64,000 bases of DNA. Origin: Bradyrhizobium sp. CB1015 (GTDB lineage Bacteria; Pseudomonadota; Alphaproteobacteria; Rhizobiales; Xanthobacteraceae). The notes below the pieces were generated by a model, which had not been told where the DNA came from, made no database searches, and saw only the letters and a list, made by a program, of their open reading frames with translations. Of the stretch, positions 44,997 through 53,460 are shown piece by piece; the stretch's first letter is position 1; every line of letters begins with the position of its first letter. The stretch covers positions 2,790,001 to 2,854,000 of the forward strand of contig NZ_CP104174.1 of assembly GCF_025200925.1 (NCBI RefSeq), given 5' to 3'. Made by a program: the position numbers and the translations under genes.

Positions 44997-45000
44997 CTGC

Positions 45001-45112
45001 CGCTCCTCATGGTGAGGAGGCGCATAGCGCCGTCTCGAACCATGAAGGCCTCGGTGCTGCAGCCGGGCCTTCATCCTTCGAGACGCGCGTTCCGCGCTCC
45101 TCAGGATGAGGA
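45001..45112. repeat. Dispersed repeat (family A variant)
   Basis: CTCCTCATGGTGAGGAGGCG ... CGTCTCGAACCATG, then CATCCTTCGAGACGCGCG ... GCTCCTCAGGATGAGGAG. Two hairpins in a modified order. Lies between pmtA and the Mpo1-like gene. Confidence 0.7.
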
Positions 45113-45232
45113 GAGAGAGTAAAGCGTGCGTCATCGCGCCGCTGCACATCGTCACATGACAAAATGATGATGTCACACGGCCTACATCGAATCTCTGTAA
45201 ATCCTGAACCCGAAAGCATTTTGGGGAAGAGC

Positions 45233-45892
45233 ATGATCAAGAATTATCTCGAGCAGCTGCGGATCCAGCGCTGGGACGACCATCGCTATTATCACCACAG
45301 CCGCATCAATCAGAGCCTGCACTTCGTCAGCGCGCTGAGCTTCCTGTTCGCCTATGTCTGGCTGTTCATCGATCCCGTCGTCTCCGCGCTGGTCGGCTGG
45401 CTGGTGTCGATGACCTCGCGCCAGGCCGGCCACTTCTTCTTCGAGCCGCACACCTACGATCACATCAACCAGGCGACGCACGAATACAAGGAAGAGATCA
45501 AGGTCGGCTACAATTTGCAGCGCAAGGTGGTGCTGATGGCGATCTGGGCGCTGTCGCCGCTGGTGCTGGTCGTCGACCCCACCCTGTTCGGCATCTTCAC
45601 GCCCTGGCAGAGCGCGACCGACTTCATGCGGCAGGTGGCGAAGATCTGGCTCGTGGTCGGCGGCGGCGGCCTGTTGTTCCGCACCGTGCACCTGTTCTTC
45701 ATCCGCGACGTCGAGACCGGCCTCGTCTGGATGACCAAGATCCTGACCGACCCGTTCCACGATCTGATGCTTTATCACAAGGCCCCGCTCGCACTGATGC
45801 GCGGCGAGCTGATGGATCCCGGCCTGCACCTCAACCCCGAGCACACGCTGGGCTTCATCGATGAGCCCGTGCTCGAAGAGCAGCACGCCTGA
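45233..45892 (+). CDS. Multi-pass membrane protein, Mpo1/DUF962-like
   Basis: About 219 residues. The segment QSLHFVSALSFLFAYVWLFIDPVVSALVGWLVSMTSRQAGHFFFEP resembles the DUF962 (Mpo1) family, in which His residues in membrane helices ligate iron for fatty acid alpha-oxidation in yeast. More TM segments follow (VLMAIWALSPLVLVV, IWLVVGGGGLLFRTV). The start at 45233 (MIKNYLEQLRIQRW) has GGGGAAGAG upstream. The similarity is limited, so the enzymatic role is uncertain. It may act on lipids alongside pmtA. Confidence 0.7.
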   Translation: MIKNYLEQLRIQRWDDHRYYHHSRINQSLHFVSALSFLFAYVWLFIDPVVSALVGWLVSMTSRQAGHFFFEPHTYDHINQATHEYKEEIKVGYNLQRKVVLMAIWALSPLVLVVDPTLFGIFTPWQSATDFMRQVAKIWLVVGGGGLLFRTVHLFFIRDVETGLVWMTKILTDPFHDLMLYHKAPLALMRGELMDPGLHLNPEHTLGFIDEPVLEEQHA

Positions 45893-45930
45893 GCGCTGCG
45901 CACGCGACACGCTCCGATGTCTGATGGCTA

Positions 45931-46128
45931 CGTCATGCCCGGGCTTGTCCCGGGCATCCACGTCTCTTCGCCTCTCCCCGCGCGCGGGGAGAGGCCGACG
46001 CGCGTAGCGCGGCGGGTGAGGGGGGCTCTCCGCGGGGGTGCTGCTCGCCGAATGCCCACCGACTGTCACCGCGCACGCGGAGATTCCCCCTCACCCCAAT
46101 CCTCTCCCCGCAGGCGGGGAGAGGGGGT
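45931..46128. repeat. Repeat cluster: GTCATGCCCGGGC element plus CTCTCCCC inverted repeat
   Basis: First part CGTCATGCCCGGGCTTGTCC ... GGGCATCCACG, as at 55227. Then CCTCTCCCCGCGCGCGGGGAG, and at the other end CCTCTCCCCGCAGGCGGGGAG, enclosing CCCCCTCACCCC-like arms. No gene in this gap. Confidence 0.7.
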
Positions 46129-46171
46129 GGAGAGTGCGGTGCTCGCGGCGCGACGCGCGTGTGGAAAGGCC

Positions 46172-47836
46172 TCAGCGCCCAAAGCGTTTGGCCAGCATCT
46201 CTTTCAAAATCTGCCGCTTGATCTGCTTGTTGGTGAGCGCGCCGTCGTGCCACCAGAAGCCGTCGGCCTTCATCTTCTGTGCGGCGCGGACGAAGCGGTC
46301 GGCGACTTCGGTGAAGTCGGCGTCGGTGTAGTTGAGGCTGAAGATCAGCCGGCCGGTGCCGACCCAGCTCAGCGCCAGGCCTTCGGCGCGCAGGTAATAT
46401 TGCAGCATCCAATTGTAGCGGGACGGCGTCGTGTATCTCACCGTCCAGATCGAGGAGAAGTTGGCGAAGCGCACCGGCAGGTCGGCATCCTGCATCATCT
46501 GGTTGAGCTTCTTCACGCGCCCGTTCCAGGTCTCCTCCAGCCCGTCATAGACGGCGCGGAAGTTCGGGCTGGCCAGGCGGCTCAGGAACTCGTCCATCGC
46601 GGTCATGACGTAGGGATGCGAGTTGAAGGTGCCGCGGGCGAAGCAGATGTCGGCGGGGCGGTCGTCGCGGAAGCGGCGCATCAATTCGCGCTTGCCGCAG
46701 ACCACGCCGACCGGCAGGCCGCCGGCGAGGCTCTTGCCGTAGGTCACCATGTCGGCCTTGACGCCGAAATATTCCTGGGCGCCGCCGGCGGCGAGACGGA
46801 AGCCGACGAACACCTCGTCGAAGATCAGGACGATGCCGCGTTGGTCGCAGACCTCGCGCAGCTTCTTGAGCCATTCGGTGTAGGCCGTGCGGTCAAAGCT
46901 TCCGCCGCGGGAGGAATCGACCAGCGAGGAATCGCCGGGCGCGTTGGCGTTGGGATGCAGGCCCTGCAGCGGGTTGACCAGCACGCAAGCGATGTCCTTG
47001 CGCGTCTTCAGCACGTGCAGCGTCTTCTCCGACATTTCGGCAAGGGTGTAGGTCTCGTGCGCAGGAATGGGATTGCCGACGCCCGGCTGCACGTCGCCCC
47101 ACCAGCCGTGATAGGCGCCGGCGAAACGGACCAGATGCGTGCGCTTGGTGTGGTAGCGCGCCAGCCGCACCGCCTGCATCACGGCCTCGGTGCCGGACAT
47201 ATGGAACGAGACCTCGTCGAGGCCGGAGATCTGGCAAAGCCGCTGCACGTTCTCGAGGATGACGGGATGGTAGGGGCCGAGCACCGGACCGAGCGCATGG
47301 GCGCGCTTTTCGGCGCCCTCGATGCACTCCTTGTAGAAATCGTTGCCGAAGATGTTGACGCCGTAGGACCCCGTGAGGTCGTAAGCAATGTTGCCGTCGA
47401 CGTCGGTGACGGTGACGCCGCGCGAGGATTCCATGAAGGTCGAGGTGCCCAGATGCTCGCGGACGAGGCGCGAGAACTGGAACGGCACGCGGTAGCTTTC
47501 GGTGAAGTTCAGGTCGGAGATCGTTTCCGCCGCTTCCTTGGTCATCGCGCGTCCCTTGGGGTAGCGCTCGGCGTAGAGCTTGGCGAGGCGGAAGAAGGCG
47601 TCCTTGCGCTGCGCTGCGATGTTCGCCGGCGCGCCGTCGCAGGCGAAGTACTGATCGCCCTCGAACTCGTAGAACGGCAGCAGCCGTGCCACCCGGCGCG
47701 ACATCTTGGAGTGCCCGGCGAGCGAGCGGTGCTTGGCGCGGGAGAGTTCGACCCGCGCCTTGATCTTCGGGAGGACGGCGGCAGCGGACGCTGCGGCGGC
47801 CACGGACATCGAGAGAATCGGGAGTGTCGTTTCCAT
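46172..47836 (-). CDS. Class III aminotransferase-fold PLP enzyme with N-terminal extension
   Basis: 554 residues. The PLP domain is GSA-aminomutase/class III type: FHMSGTEAVMQAVRLARYHTKR, IFDEVFVGFRLAAGG, and the Schiff-base Lys368 in VTYGKSLAGGLPVG. The first ~110 residues are an extension, beginning with a hydrophobic anchor (ILSMSVAAAASAAAVLPKI) then FYEFEGDQYFACDG. It is longer than hemL (about 430). Divergent from psd with 35 bases between starts, so both may share a control region. The substrate may be an amino-lipid or another amine. Confidence 0.85.
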   Translation of the reverse strand: METTLPILSMSVAAAASAAAVLPKIKARVELSRAKHRSLAGHSKMSRRVARLLPFYEFEGDQYFACDGAPANIAAQRKDAFFRLAKLYAERYPKGRAMTKEAAETISDLNFTESYRVPFQFSRLVREHLGTSTFMESSRGVTVTDVDGNIAYDLTGSYGVNIFGNDFYKECIEGAEKRAHALGPVLGPYHPVILENVQRLCQISGLDEVSFHMSGTEAVMQAVRLARYHTKRTHLVRFAGAYHGWWGDVQPGVGNPIPAHETYTLAEMSEKTLHVLKTRKDIACVLVNPLQGLHPNANAPGDSSLVDSSRGGSFDRTAYTEWLKKLREVCDQRGIVLIFDEVFVGFRLAAGGAQEYFGVKADMVTYGKSLAGGLPVGVVCGKRELMRRFRDDRPADICFARGTFNSHPYVMTAMDEFLSRLASPNFRAVYDGLEETWNGRVKKLNQMMQDADLPVRFANFSSIWTVRYTTPSRYNWMLQYYLRAEGLALSWVGTGRLIFSLNYTDADFTEVADRFVRAAQKMKADGFWWHDGALTNKQIKRQILKEMLAKRFGR

Positions 47837-47871
47837 GACAACAAGCGCTAAACCTGCGAGCTGACAGATTC

Positions 47872-48735
47872 ATGACAGTCAAAGCCCTCATCGCCTCTTT
47901 CACCCAGCAGGAAGACCTCAACTTCCTGTTGACCAATCGCATCCCGCGCGCGGCCCTCACGCGCTTCATGGGCTGGTTCTCCAAGATCGAGAATCCCCTG
48001 GTGCGGGACTTCTCGATAGCGTTGTGGAAGCTGTTCTCCGACCTCGACCTGTCCGAGGCGCGCAAGACGCATTTCAGGAGTCTGCACGACTGCTTCACCC
48101 GGGAGCTGAAGCCGGGCCTGCGGCCGTTCGATCCTGATCCCTCCATCATCGCCAGCCCGTCGGACGGCATCGTCGGTGCGCATGGGCGGATCGCCGACAC
48201 CGAGCTGTTCCAGGTCAAGGGCGCGCCCTATTCGCTGCTCGATCTCGTCGGCGATTCCGCGCTGGTCGAGCAGCACCGCAACGGCTCCTTCGTCACGCTG
48301 CGGCTGACCTCGAGCATGTATCACCGCTTCCACGCGCCCTATGATGCCCATATCGAACGCGTGACGCTGATTCATGGCGACGTCTGGAACGTCAACCCGA
48401 TCGCGCTCAAGCGCGTCGAGCGTCTGTTCTGCAAGAACGAGCGTGCGGTGATCCGGACGCACCTCTCGACCGGCGAAGCCGTGACGCTGGTGCCGGTTGC
48501 CGCGATCCTGGTCGCGAGCATACGGTTGCACTTCCTCGACATGGTGCTGAACGCGCAGACCCGCGGCCCGGTCAATTTTCCGTGCGACGTCAACGTGAGC
48601 AAAGGCGAGGAGCTCGGCTGGTTCGAGCATGGCTCGACCATCATCATCCTCGCGCCCGGCGATTTCTCCTTCTGCGACGGTATCGCCGAGGGCACGCGCA
48701 TTCGCGCCGGTCAAGCGCTGCTCAGAAGAAAGTAG
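47872..48735 (+). CDS. psd: Phosphatidylserine decarboxylase proenzyme
   Basis: Converts phosphatidylserine to phosphatidylethanolamine at the inner membrane. 287 residues, with MYHRFHAPYDAHIERV and WNVNP in the beta part. The self-cleavage site is in FEHGSTIIIL, where Ser255 becomes the pyruvoyl group. E. coli-type length and motif. Product feeds PmtA, encoded at 44.3 kb. A separate, short rhizobial Psd type exists elsewhere in many genomes, so this may be a second copy. Divergent from the aminotransferase gene. Confidence 0.92.
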   Translation: MTVKALIASFTQQEDLNFLLTNRIPRAALTRFMGWFSKIENPLVRDFSIALWKLFSDLDLSEARKTHFRSLHDCFTRELKPGLRPFDPDPSIIASPSDGIVGAHGRIADTELFQVKGAPYSLLDLVGDSALVEQHRNGSFVTLRLTSSMYHRFHAPYDAHIERVTLIHGDVWNVNPIALKRVERLFCKNERAVIRTHLSTGEAVTLVPVAAILVASIRLHFLDMVLNAQTRGPVNFPCDVNVSKGEELGWFEHGSTIIILAPGDFSFCDGIAEGTRIRAGQALLRRK

Positions 48736-48803
48736 CCTTCAATCCGCCGTCCCCGCCGCCTATATCGTCGGGCGGGGACGATTCGATCGATACGGATGTG
48801 ACG

Positions 48804-49367
48804 ATGGCGCGGGCGCCGGTCATGGCGGCGGGTGGTATTGTGCTGCGGCGCGGGCCGGTCCCGCTGGTTGCAGTCGTGCGCCAGCGCAAGCGCAACGAAT
48901 GGGTCCTGCCCAAGGGCAAGCTCGACGACGGCGAGACGCCGAGGGAAGCCGCGCTCCGCGAGGTGCTGGAGGAGACCGGCCATGACGTTGCCGTCCACGA
49001 ATTTCTGGGCACGCTCGTCTATCAGTCCGGCGGGCGCTCCAAGGTCGTGCATTTCTGGCGGATGGAGGCCGACGGCGGGCCGGTCCGCAAGCTGATGAAC
49101 GACATCAAGGCGGTCGACTGGCTGACGCTGGACGAGGCGGTGGGGCGTCTGTCGCGCGAATATGAGCGCGCGTTCCTGACTCAGATCGGACCGATCGCGC
49201 TCGCGGCGGCGGGGCTGGCGACATCGCCGGCGCAAGAGCCGACGCCGTCGAACGACGACGTTGATGCGGGATTGCAGACGTTGACACCGGCCGAGGCGGC
49301 CTCCGTCGACGAACTGCGGCACGGCCTGTTGCAGAAGGTGAAAGCCTGGCTGCGCGGCGAGGCGTGA
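48804..49367 (+). CDS. NUDIX hydrolase
   Basis: 187 residues. The Nudix box is complete: GKLDDGETPREAALREVLEETGHDV with the catalytic Glu pair. It is an intracellular pyrophosphohydrolase of the MutT/diadenosine-polyphosphate type; the substrate is open. The C-terminal extension (about 55 residues after the domain) contains low-complexity Ala/Pro and a helical end (HGLLQKVKAWLRG). Starts at ATG 48804, or GTG 48798 in frame. Lies 68 bases after psd. Confidence 0.88.
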   Translation: MARAPVMAAGGIVLRRGPVPLVAVVRQRKRNEWVLPKGKLDDGETPREAALREVLEETGHDVAVHEFLGTLVYQSGGRSKVVHFWRMEADGGPVRKLMNDIKAVDWLTLDEAVGRLSREYERAFLTQIGPIALAAAGLATSPAQEPTPSNDDVDAGLQTLTPAEAASVDELRHGLLQKVKAWLRGEA

Positions 49368-49375
49368 GGTCCGTT

Positions 49376-49577
49376 TACCTCTCCCCGCTCTTTGGCGGGA
49401 GAGGTCGGATCGCGCAAGCGATCCGGGTGAGGGGCTGGGCACACTGTTGCAAGAATGGAAGTCCATCCGACTCGCTCGATAACATTTGAGTTGAAGTGCT
49501 CCGCTTACAATTGAAATCGAGTTCGCGGAGGCAGCCCCTCACCCCAACCCTCTCCTCGTAAGAACGGGGCGAGGGAG
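49376..49577. repeat. CTCTCCCC-type inverted repeat
   Basis: CCTCTCCCCGC ... GCGGGAGAGG and, 130 bases on, CCCCTCACCCCAACCCTCTC ... GGGCGAGGGA form the same style of palindrome as the 45968-46128 element. Fills the gap between NUDIX and FecR-domain genes. Confidence 0.6.
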
Positions 49578-49607
49578 CGCACCGAGCGCGTTGACGTATG
49601 CTACACC

Positions 49608-51068
49608 TCACCGCCGTTCTTTCTCTTTCGGAGCGGGCGCCGGCTTGCGCGGCGCGGCGGGGAGGCGCGGCTGGAAGCCGCTGGGGCGCTGCATGCCTCG
49701 TTGCTGAGCCGCAGGCTGGCCCGGCTGCAGGCCGGTGCGCGGCAATGGCTGCTGCGGGGCTGCTTGCTGTGTCCCGCCCGGTTGCGGCGGCACGGCTCCT
49801 CTGGGCTGAATCTGTCCACCACGCGGCTGAATTTGCGGCGTGTTGCTGGGCGCCGTGCCCTGTCCGGCGCGCGGTGCGCCCGGACGGCCGGCACCTTGCT
49901 GCTGGCCGCGCTGCGGTTGCCCCTGTTGCCGCTGCCCTTGCCCCTGACCCGCGCGCTGGCCACCCGGCTGCACCGCGCCGCCGTGTTGTCCTTGTCCCTG
50001 CCGCTGCGGCGGCTGCACGCCTTGCTGTATTCCCTGCCGGCCCGGCGTGCCCGGCTGCTGCTGACCCGGACGGTTGTCCTGACGCGGCTGGCCATTCGGC
50101 CGTTGCGGCAATTGGCTCGGGGCGGTCGTCGGCCGCAATTGTTGCTGCTGCGGCGGTTGTGCCGGCCGCGGAATGCGGCTGAGCACCGTCGGATTGGCGC
50201 GACGGAAGTCGCGCTGCTCGATGACGATCTGCCGGCCTGCGGTCTGCGCCAGATGCACTTGGCCGACGAAGCCGCGGTCGCGCGCGATCTGCTGCGCGGG
50301 GATCGTGATCGGCACGGCCGCAAAGCGCATGCCGCCGGCCGTGGCTGCGCCCGGGCGGATCGCAAAGCCGCTCGCGGCTTGCGTCAGCGCGCCGAGCCGC
50401 GCGCCGCTGGAGCGGTCGTCGACCTCGATGTGGCCGACGCGGCCGTCGGCGTCGGGATAGAGCTTGACGTTGACGTTGCGCGCCCTGTTCGCCGCCGCCC
50501 CTTCGGGCACGTCGATGACCCCAGTGGTGCCGCGAATGCCGAGCGTTGCCGTCGGCGTCGTGATCTTCATGTCGCCCGTCTTCGCCACCGCGGCCGCCAC
50601 GAAGGCGACCGTGCCCTTGCCGACGTCGAAGATCGCCGAATTCTGCTTGCCGCCGTCGTCATAGACGTAATTGTCGATGGTGATCTTCGCGCTGGCCGAG
50701 AGATTGAATGTGGTGGCGTCGTTGAAGGTGATGCCGAGCGAGGAATTCGACGAGGTCTGCACGATGTCGTTGAGATAGATGTCGTCGCGTACGCGCAGCG
50801 GATAGGAATTCTTGTCGCGGATCACGGTCGCGATCCCCGTCACGGTCGCGACGTTGCCGATCGGCTCGATGGCTGTGGACTGTGCGTCTGCGGCCGGTGT
50901 CGGCGAGGCCGAGGGCGTCGGCGAGGGGACCGGCGTCGGCTCGGCTTGCGGCTGCGCCTGCGCAAGCTCGATTGTGTCGGACGCGCAAGCCACGCCGCCG
51001 CCTGCCAGCGGCAATGCCAGCAGCGCAAGCGCGAACACGAAGCGGCGCCAAGCCAGCATTGATGTCAC
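49608..51068 (-). CDS. FecR-domain protein with long Gln/Pro/Gly-rich tail
   Basis: 486 residues. Signal peptide MTSMLAWRRFVFALALLALPLAGGGVACA, a Pro/Thr linker, then a FecR domain: GVATVTGIATVIRDKNSYPLRV-like strands, DIYLNDIVQTSSNSSLGITF, TLGIRGTTGVIDV and IEVDDRSSGARLG. The C-terminal ~200 residues are Gln/Pro/Gly/Arg-rich (RPGQQQPGTPGRQGIQQG). In FecR-type sensors the domain lies in the periplasm and detects a signal; here no sigma factor is adjacent, so it may be structural. It is close to the DUF2147 pair. Confidence 0.86.
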   Translation of the reverse strand: MTSMLAWRRFVFALALLALPLAGGGVACASDTIELAQAQPQAEPTPVPSPTPSASPTPAADAQSTAIEPIGNVATVTGIATVIRDKNSYPLRVRDDIYLNDIVQTSSNSSLGITFNDATTFNLSASAKITIDNYVYDDGGKQNSAIFDVGKGTVAFVAAAVAKTGDMKITTPTATLGIRGTTGVIDVPEGAAANRARNVNVKLYPDADGRVGHIEVDDRSSGARLGALTQAASGFAIRPGAATAGGMRFAAVPITIPAQQIARDRGFVGQVHLAQTAGRQIVIEQRDFRRANPTVLSRIPRPAQPPQQQQLRPTTAPSQLPQRPNGQPRQDNRPGQQQPGTPGRQGIQQGVQPPQRQGQGQHGGAVQPGGQRAGQGQGQRQQGQPQRGQQQGAGRPGAPRAGQGTAPSNTPQIQPRGGQIQPRGAVPPQPGGTQQAAPQQPLPRTGLQPGQPAAQQRGMQRPSGFQPRLPAAPRKPAPAPKEKERR

Positions 51069-51183
51069 GAGGGTCCCGGTGAGAACGCGAGGTGAGATTG
51101 GTTGATATCAGCCGGAGGGACCTGAATGGCCGATGAACATATGTCGCAGGGGGAGGGATGAACGTTTAAGACGCACTCGCTCC

Positions 51184-51345
51184 CCTCATGGTGAGGAGCG
51201 CGCTCTTGCGCGCGTCTCGAATCATGCAGGCACGGCTCTCTTCACAGCGTCATGGCCGGGCTTGACCCGGCCATCCACGTCTTGCCTCTCGGCACGAAGA
51301 ACGTGGATGCCCGGGACAAGCCAGGTCAAGCCCGGCCATGACGAA
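51184..51345. repeat. Dispersed repeats in the 51.1-51.4 kb gap
   Basis: CCTCATGGTGAGGAGCGCGC ... GCGCGTCTCGAATCATG (family A half) then CATGGCCGGGCTTGACCCGG ... AGCCCGGCCATGACG with GTGGATGCCCGGGACAAGCC inside. No gene in the gap of about 310 bases. Confidence 0.65.
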
Positions 51346-51382
51346 GACTCCGCGATGTATCAGGGATGACGCGCTCCGCGCG

Positions 51383-52156
51383 TCAGCTCACGCGCTTCCA
51401 GGTCTGGCCGCCGCAGAACATGCCGCCGAAGGCGCAGCCCTGCACGCGCATCACGTTCGGACCTTTCATCGAGATCGTGGAGTCGTAATTGCGGCCGGAG
51501 TTGGGATCGCGGATGCGGCCGCTCCACTTCGATCCCTCGGGCTTCATGTTGATCAGGATGCGTTCGTTGGTCTTCTCGGCATAGCCGCAGAGATTGGCGC
51601 CACACGGCTCGACGCGGACATTGCCCTTGTTCTCTTCGGTCGCCCAGACGCCGATCGGCGAGTTCGCGGCCGGCGCGGCGGCCACCGGAGCCGGCGCAGG
51701 AGCCGCGGCGACGGGAGCGGGGGCAGGCGCAGCAAGAGGAGCAGGCTGCGAGCTGTCGAAGCCGACAGAAGGAGCGGCGGCAACGGTCGCTGGGGCAGCC
51801 GGTGCGGTCGCGGCTGGCGCTGCCGGCGCGGTTGCTTGCGCCGGCGCCTGCGGCACGGGCTGCTGCTGCACGGGAGCCGGCGTGGGCTGCGAGGTCGTGG
51901 GCGCCGGAGCCGGCGTGGTGTCGTCGTCATCGTCCTTAGAGCCGCCAAGGCCCTTGAGGTTGATGTTGTTCAGCTTGATCGGCTTATCCGACAGGCCAGG
52001 CGCGACGATGGTCACGCAATTGAGCGAAGCGCAATTGCGCGGGGTCTCGATGCGGATGTGCTGGCCCTCGATCTGGAACGAGATCGAATTGCCGGCATGC
52101 GCGGCGGCGGTCGACGCGAGGAAGAGGGCGGTGGCGGCGATGGAGAGCTTGCTCAT
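51383..52156 (-). CDS. Secreted DUF2147 family protein
   Basis: 257 residues. Signal peptide MSKLSIAATALFLASTAAAHA, a 'SFQIEGQHIRIETPRNCASLNC' head, an Ala/Pro-rich linker of about 90 residues, then the DUF2147 domain: SPIGVWATEENKGNVRVEPCGANLCGYAEK, ERILINMKPEGSKWSGRIRDPNSGRNYDS and GCAFGGMFCGGQTW. The Cys pairs suggest disulfides. Its divergent neighbour has the same head and domain. Role unknown; secreted. Confidence 0.88.
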   Translation of the reverse strand: MSKLSIAATALFLASTAAAHAGNSISFQIEGQHIRIETPRNCASLNCVTIVAPGLSDKPIKLNNINLKGLGGSKDDDDDTTPAPAPTTSQPTPAPVQQQPVPQAPAQATAPAAPAATAPAAPATVAAAPSVGFDSSQPAPLAAPAPAPVAAAPAPAPVAAAPAANSPIGVWATEENKGNVRVEPCGANLCGYAEKTNERILINMKPEGSKWSGRIRDPNSGRNYDSTISMKGPNVMRVQGCAFGGMFCGGQTWKRVS

Positions 52157-52351
52157 GACAACCTCCGAAAATTGCGTGGTCCTGACATGGACCGAAGTCG
52201 CTGGTGGATGAAGCGTGGTTCGACCCTATGCCGGGGCGGTCGGGCGTTCTGTGATGGGCATCACAGCGACCGGACGCCGCCTGGGTGATGCAGCGCACAT
52301 TCAGCCGCGCTAGCGCTGCGTAACGTCGTCGCGATACCGAGGGAGACGCAG

Positions 52352-53275
52352 ATGCAGCGGCTTGCGACCTGGCTTGCGACCTGGCTTGCCACCTGTCTTG
52401 GCACTTGTCTTGGCACATCGATCGCGCTGCTGGCGGTCGCGCCGACGGCGCAGGCCGGCTCCTACACGTTCTCGATCGGCGGCCACCGGTTCCACGTCGA
52501 GGCGCCGCGCAATTGCCGATCCGCGTCCTGTGTCACGGTGGCCTCCAAGCGCAGCCTTCGGCCGACGGACGACGTCGGCGCAGCATCGGCCTTGCAGCCG
52601 GCGCCCGCGCCGGTGGTCCAGGCACCTCAGCCGGCTTGTCCGGCGGCAGCGGTCAAGCCGCCACAAGCGGCTGCGGTCGTGCCGCCACCGGTTCCTCCCG
52701 TCCTTGCCGCGGCGACGTCGCAGCCCGTTGCACCGCCGCCGGCGCCAAGCTTGGAGATTTCGCGAATGGAGACGCTGAGCCCCGGTCCGCCGCGGATTGA
52801 TCTGGAGCGCAACGATCAGCCGAAGACCGCTGCGCTCGAACCGCCCCGCATCGAGCCGCCGGTCATCGTGCCCAGCGCCGAGATCAATCAGCCTACAATT
52901 GTGGGGCAGATCAGCGATGACGACCGCCATACCCCGCTCGGCGAATGGGAGAGCGCCGGCGCCAAGGGCACGGTCCGCATCGAGCGCTGTGGACCCGCAT
53001 TGTGCGGCTACGCTCTCAGTGAAGCATCCAGCCGGGGCGAGAGCGTGCTCGTCAACATGAAGCCGAAGAAGCACGATGTCTGGACCGGCAGCATCTACAG
53101 CCGCTCCAGCGGCAACACCTATTACGCGACGATGACGCTGAAGAGCTCCGGCAAGCTGCACGTCGAAGCCTGTGCGCTCGGCCGCTTCTGGTGCTCCGGC
53201 AATGACTGGACGCGGGTCGAGGCACCGCGGGAGGAGATCACCGCCTCGTCGCAGCCATCGCGCACGCGGTCGTAG
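52352..53275 (+). CDS. Secreted DUF2147 family protein with repeat-containing signal peptide
   Basis: 307 residues. The signal peptide consists of five four-residue units of the L-A-T-W type (LATWLATWLATCLGTCLGT) before a hydrophobic end (SIALLAVAPTAQA). The head SYTFSIGGHRFHVEAPRNCRSASCVT matches the neighbour's head. A Pro/Ala linker leads to the DUF2147 domain: PLGEWESAGAKGTVRIERCGPALCGYAL, VLVNMKPKKHDVWTGSIYSRSSGNTYY and ACALGRFWCSGNDW. Divergent from the paralogue at 51383-52156. Confidence 0.88.
   Translation: MQRLATWLATWLATCLGTCLGTSIALLAVAPTAQAGSYTFSIGGHRFHVEAPRNCRSASCVTVASKRSLRPTDDVGAASALQPAPAPVVQAPQPACPAAAVKPPQAAAVVPPPVPPVLAAATSQPVAPPPAPSLEISRMETLSPGPPRIDLERNDQPKTAALEPPRIEPPVIVPSAEINQPTIVGQISDDDRHTPLGEWESAGAKGTVRIERCGPALCGYALSEASSRGESVLVNMKPKKHDVWTGSIYSRSSGNTYYATMTLKSSGKLHVEACALGRFWCSGNDWTRVEAPREEITASSQPSRTRS
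52361..52420. repeat. 12-bp tandem repeat, five units, within a signal peptide
   Basis: CTTGCGACCTGG twice exact, then CTTGCCACCTGT, CTTGGCACTTGT and CTTGGCACATCG. Each unit encodes four residues, so unit gain or loss keeps the frame and changes the length of the hydrophobic segment. Confidence 0.85.
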
Positions 53276-53283
53276 TGTTTTTG

Positions 53284-53460
53284 TTACCCTGCCCTGGAGG
53301 GGTCCGGGACGAGCGAAGCTCGCCCGTGGTCGATCGCGCGCAGCGCGAGCGGGGTGGGGTGATCTCTCCTCTCGGGTACTGTCGGATGGGGAGAGACCGT
53401 CACCCCACCCCGTCTCACATTTCGCTCCGCTCAATGTGAGCCGACCCTCCCCTCCAGGGT
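53284..53460. repeat. Inverted-repeat element with CCCTGGAGGG/CCCTCCAGGG ends
   Basis: Starts ACCCTGCCCTGGAGGGG and ends CCCTCCCCTCCAGGGT; between lie GACGAGCGAAGCTCGCCC and GTCACCCCACCCCGTCTCAC arms. The 53276-53719 gap contains only this and the following MITE-like element. Confidence 0.7.

Noticed and set aside
45917..47851. 644-codon plus-strand frame across the aminotransferase gene
   Set aside because: Antisense shadow of the aminotransferase, which has clear PLP motifs; the frame has no motif and begins inside a repeat.
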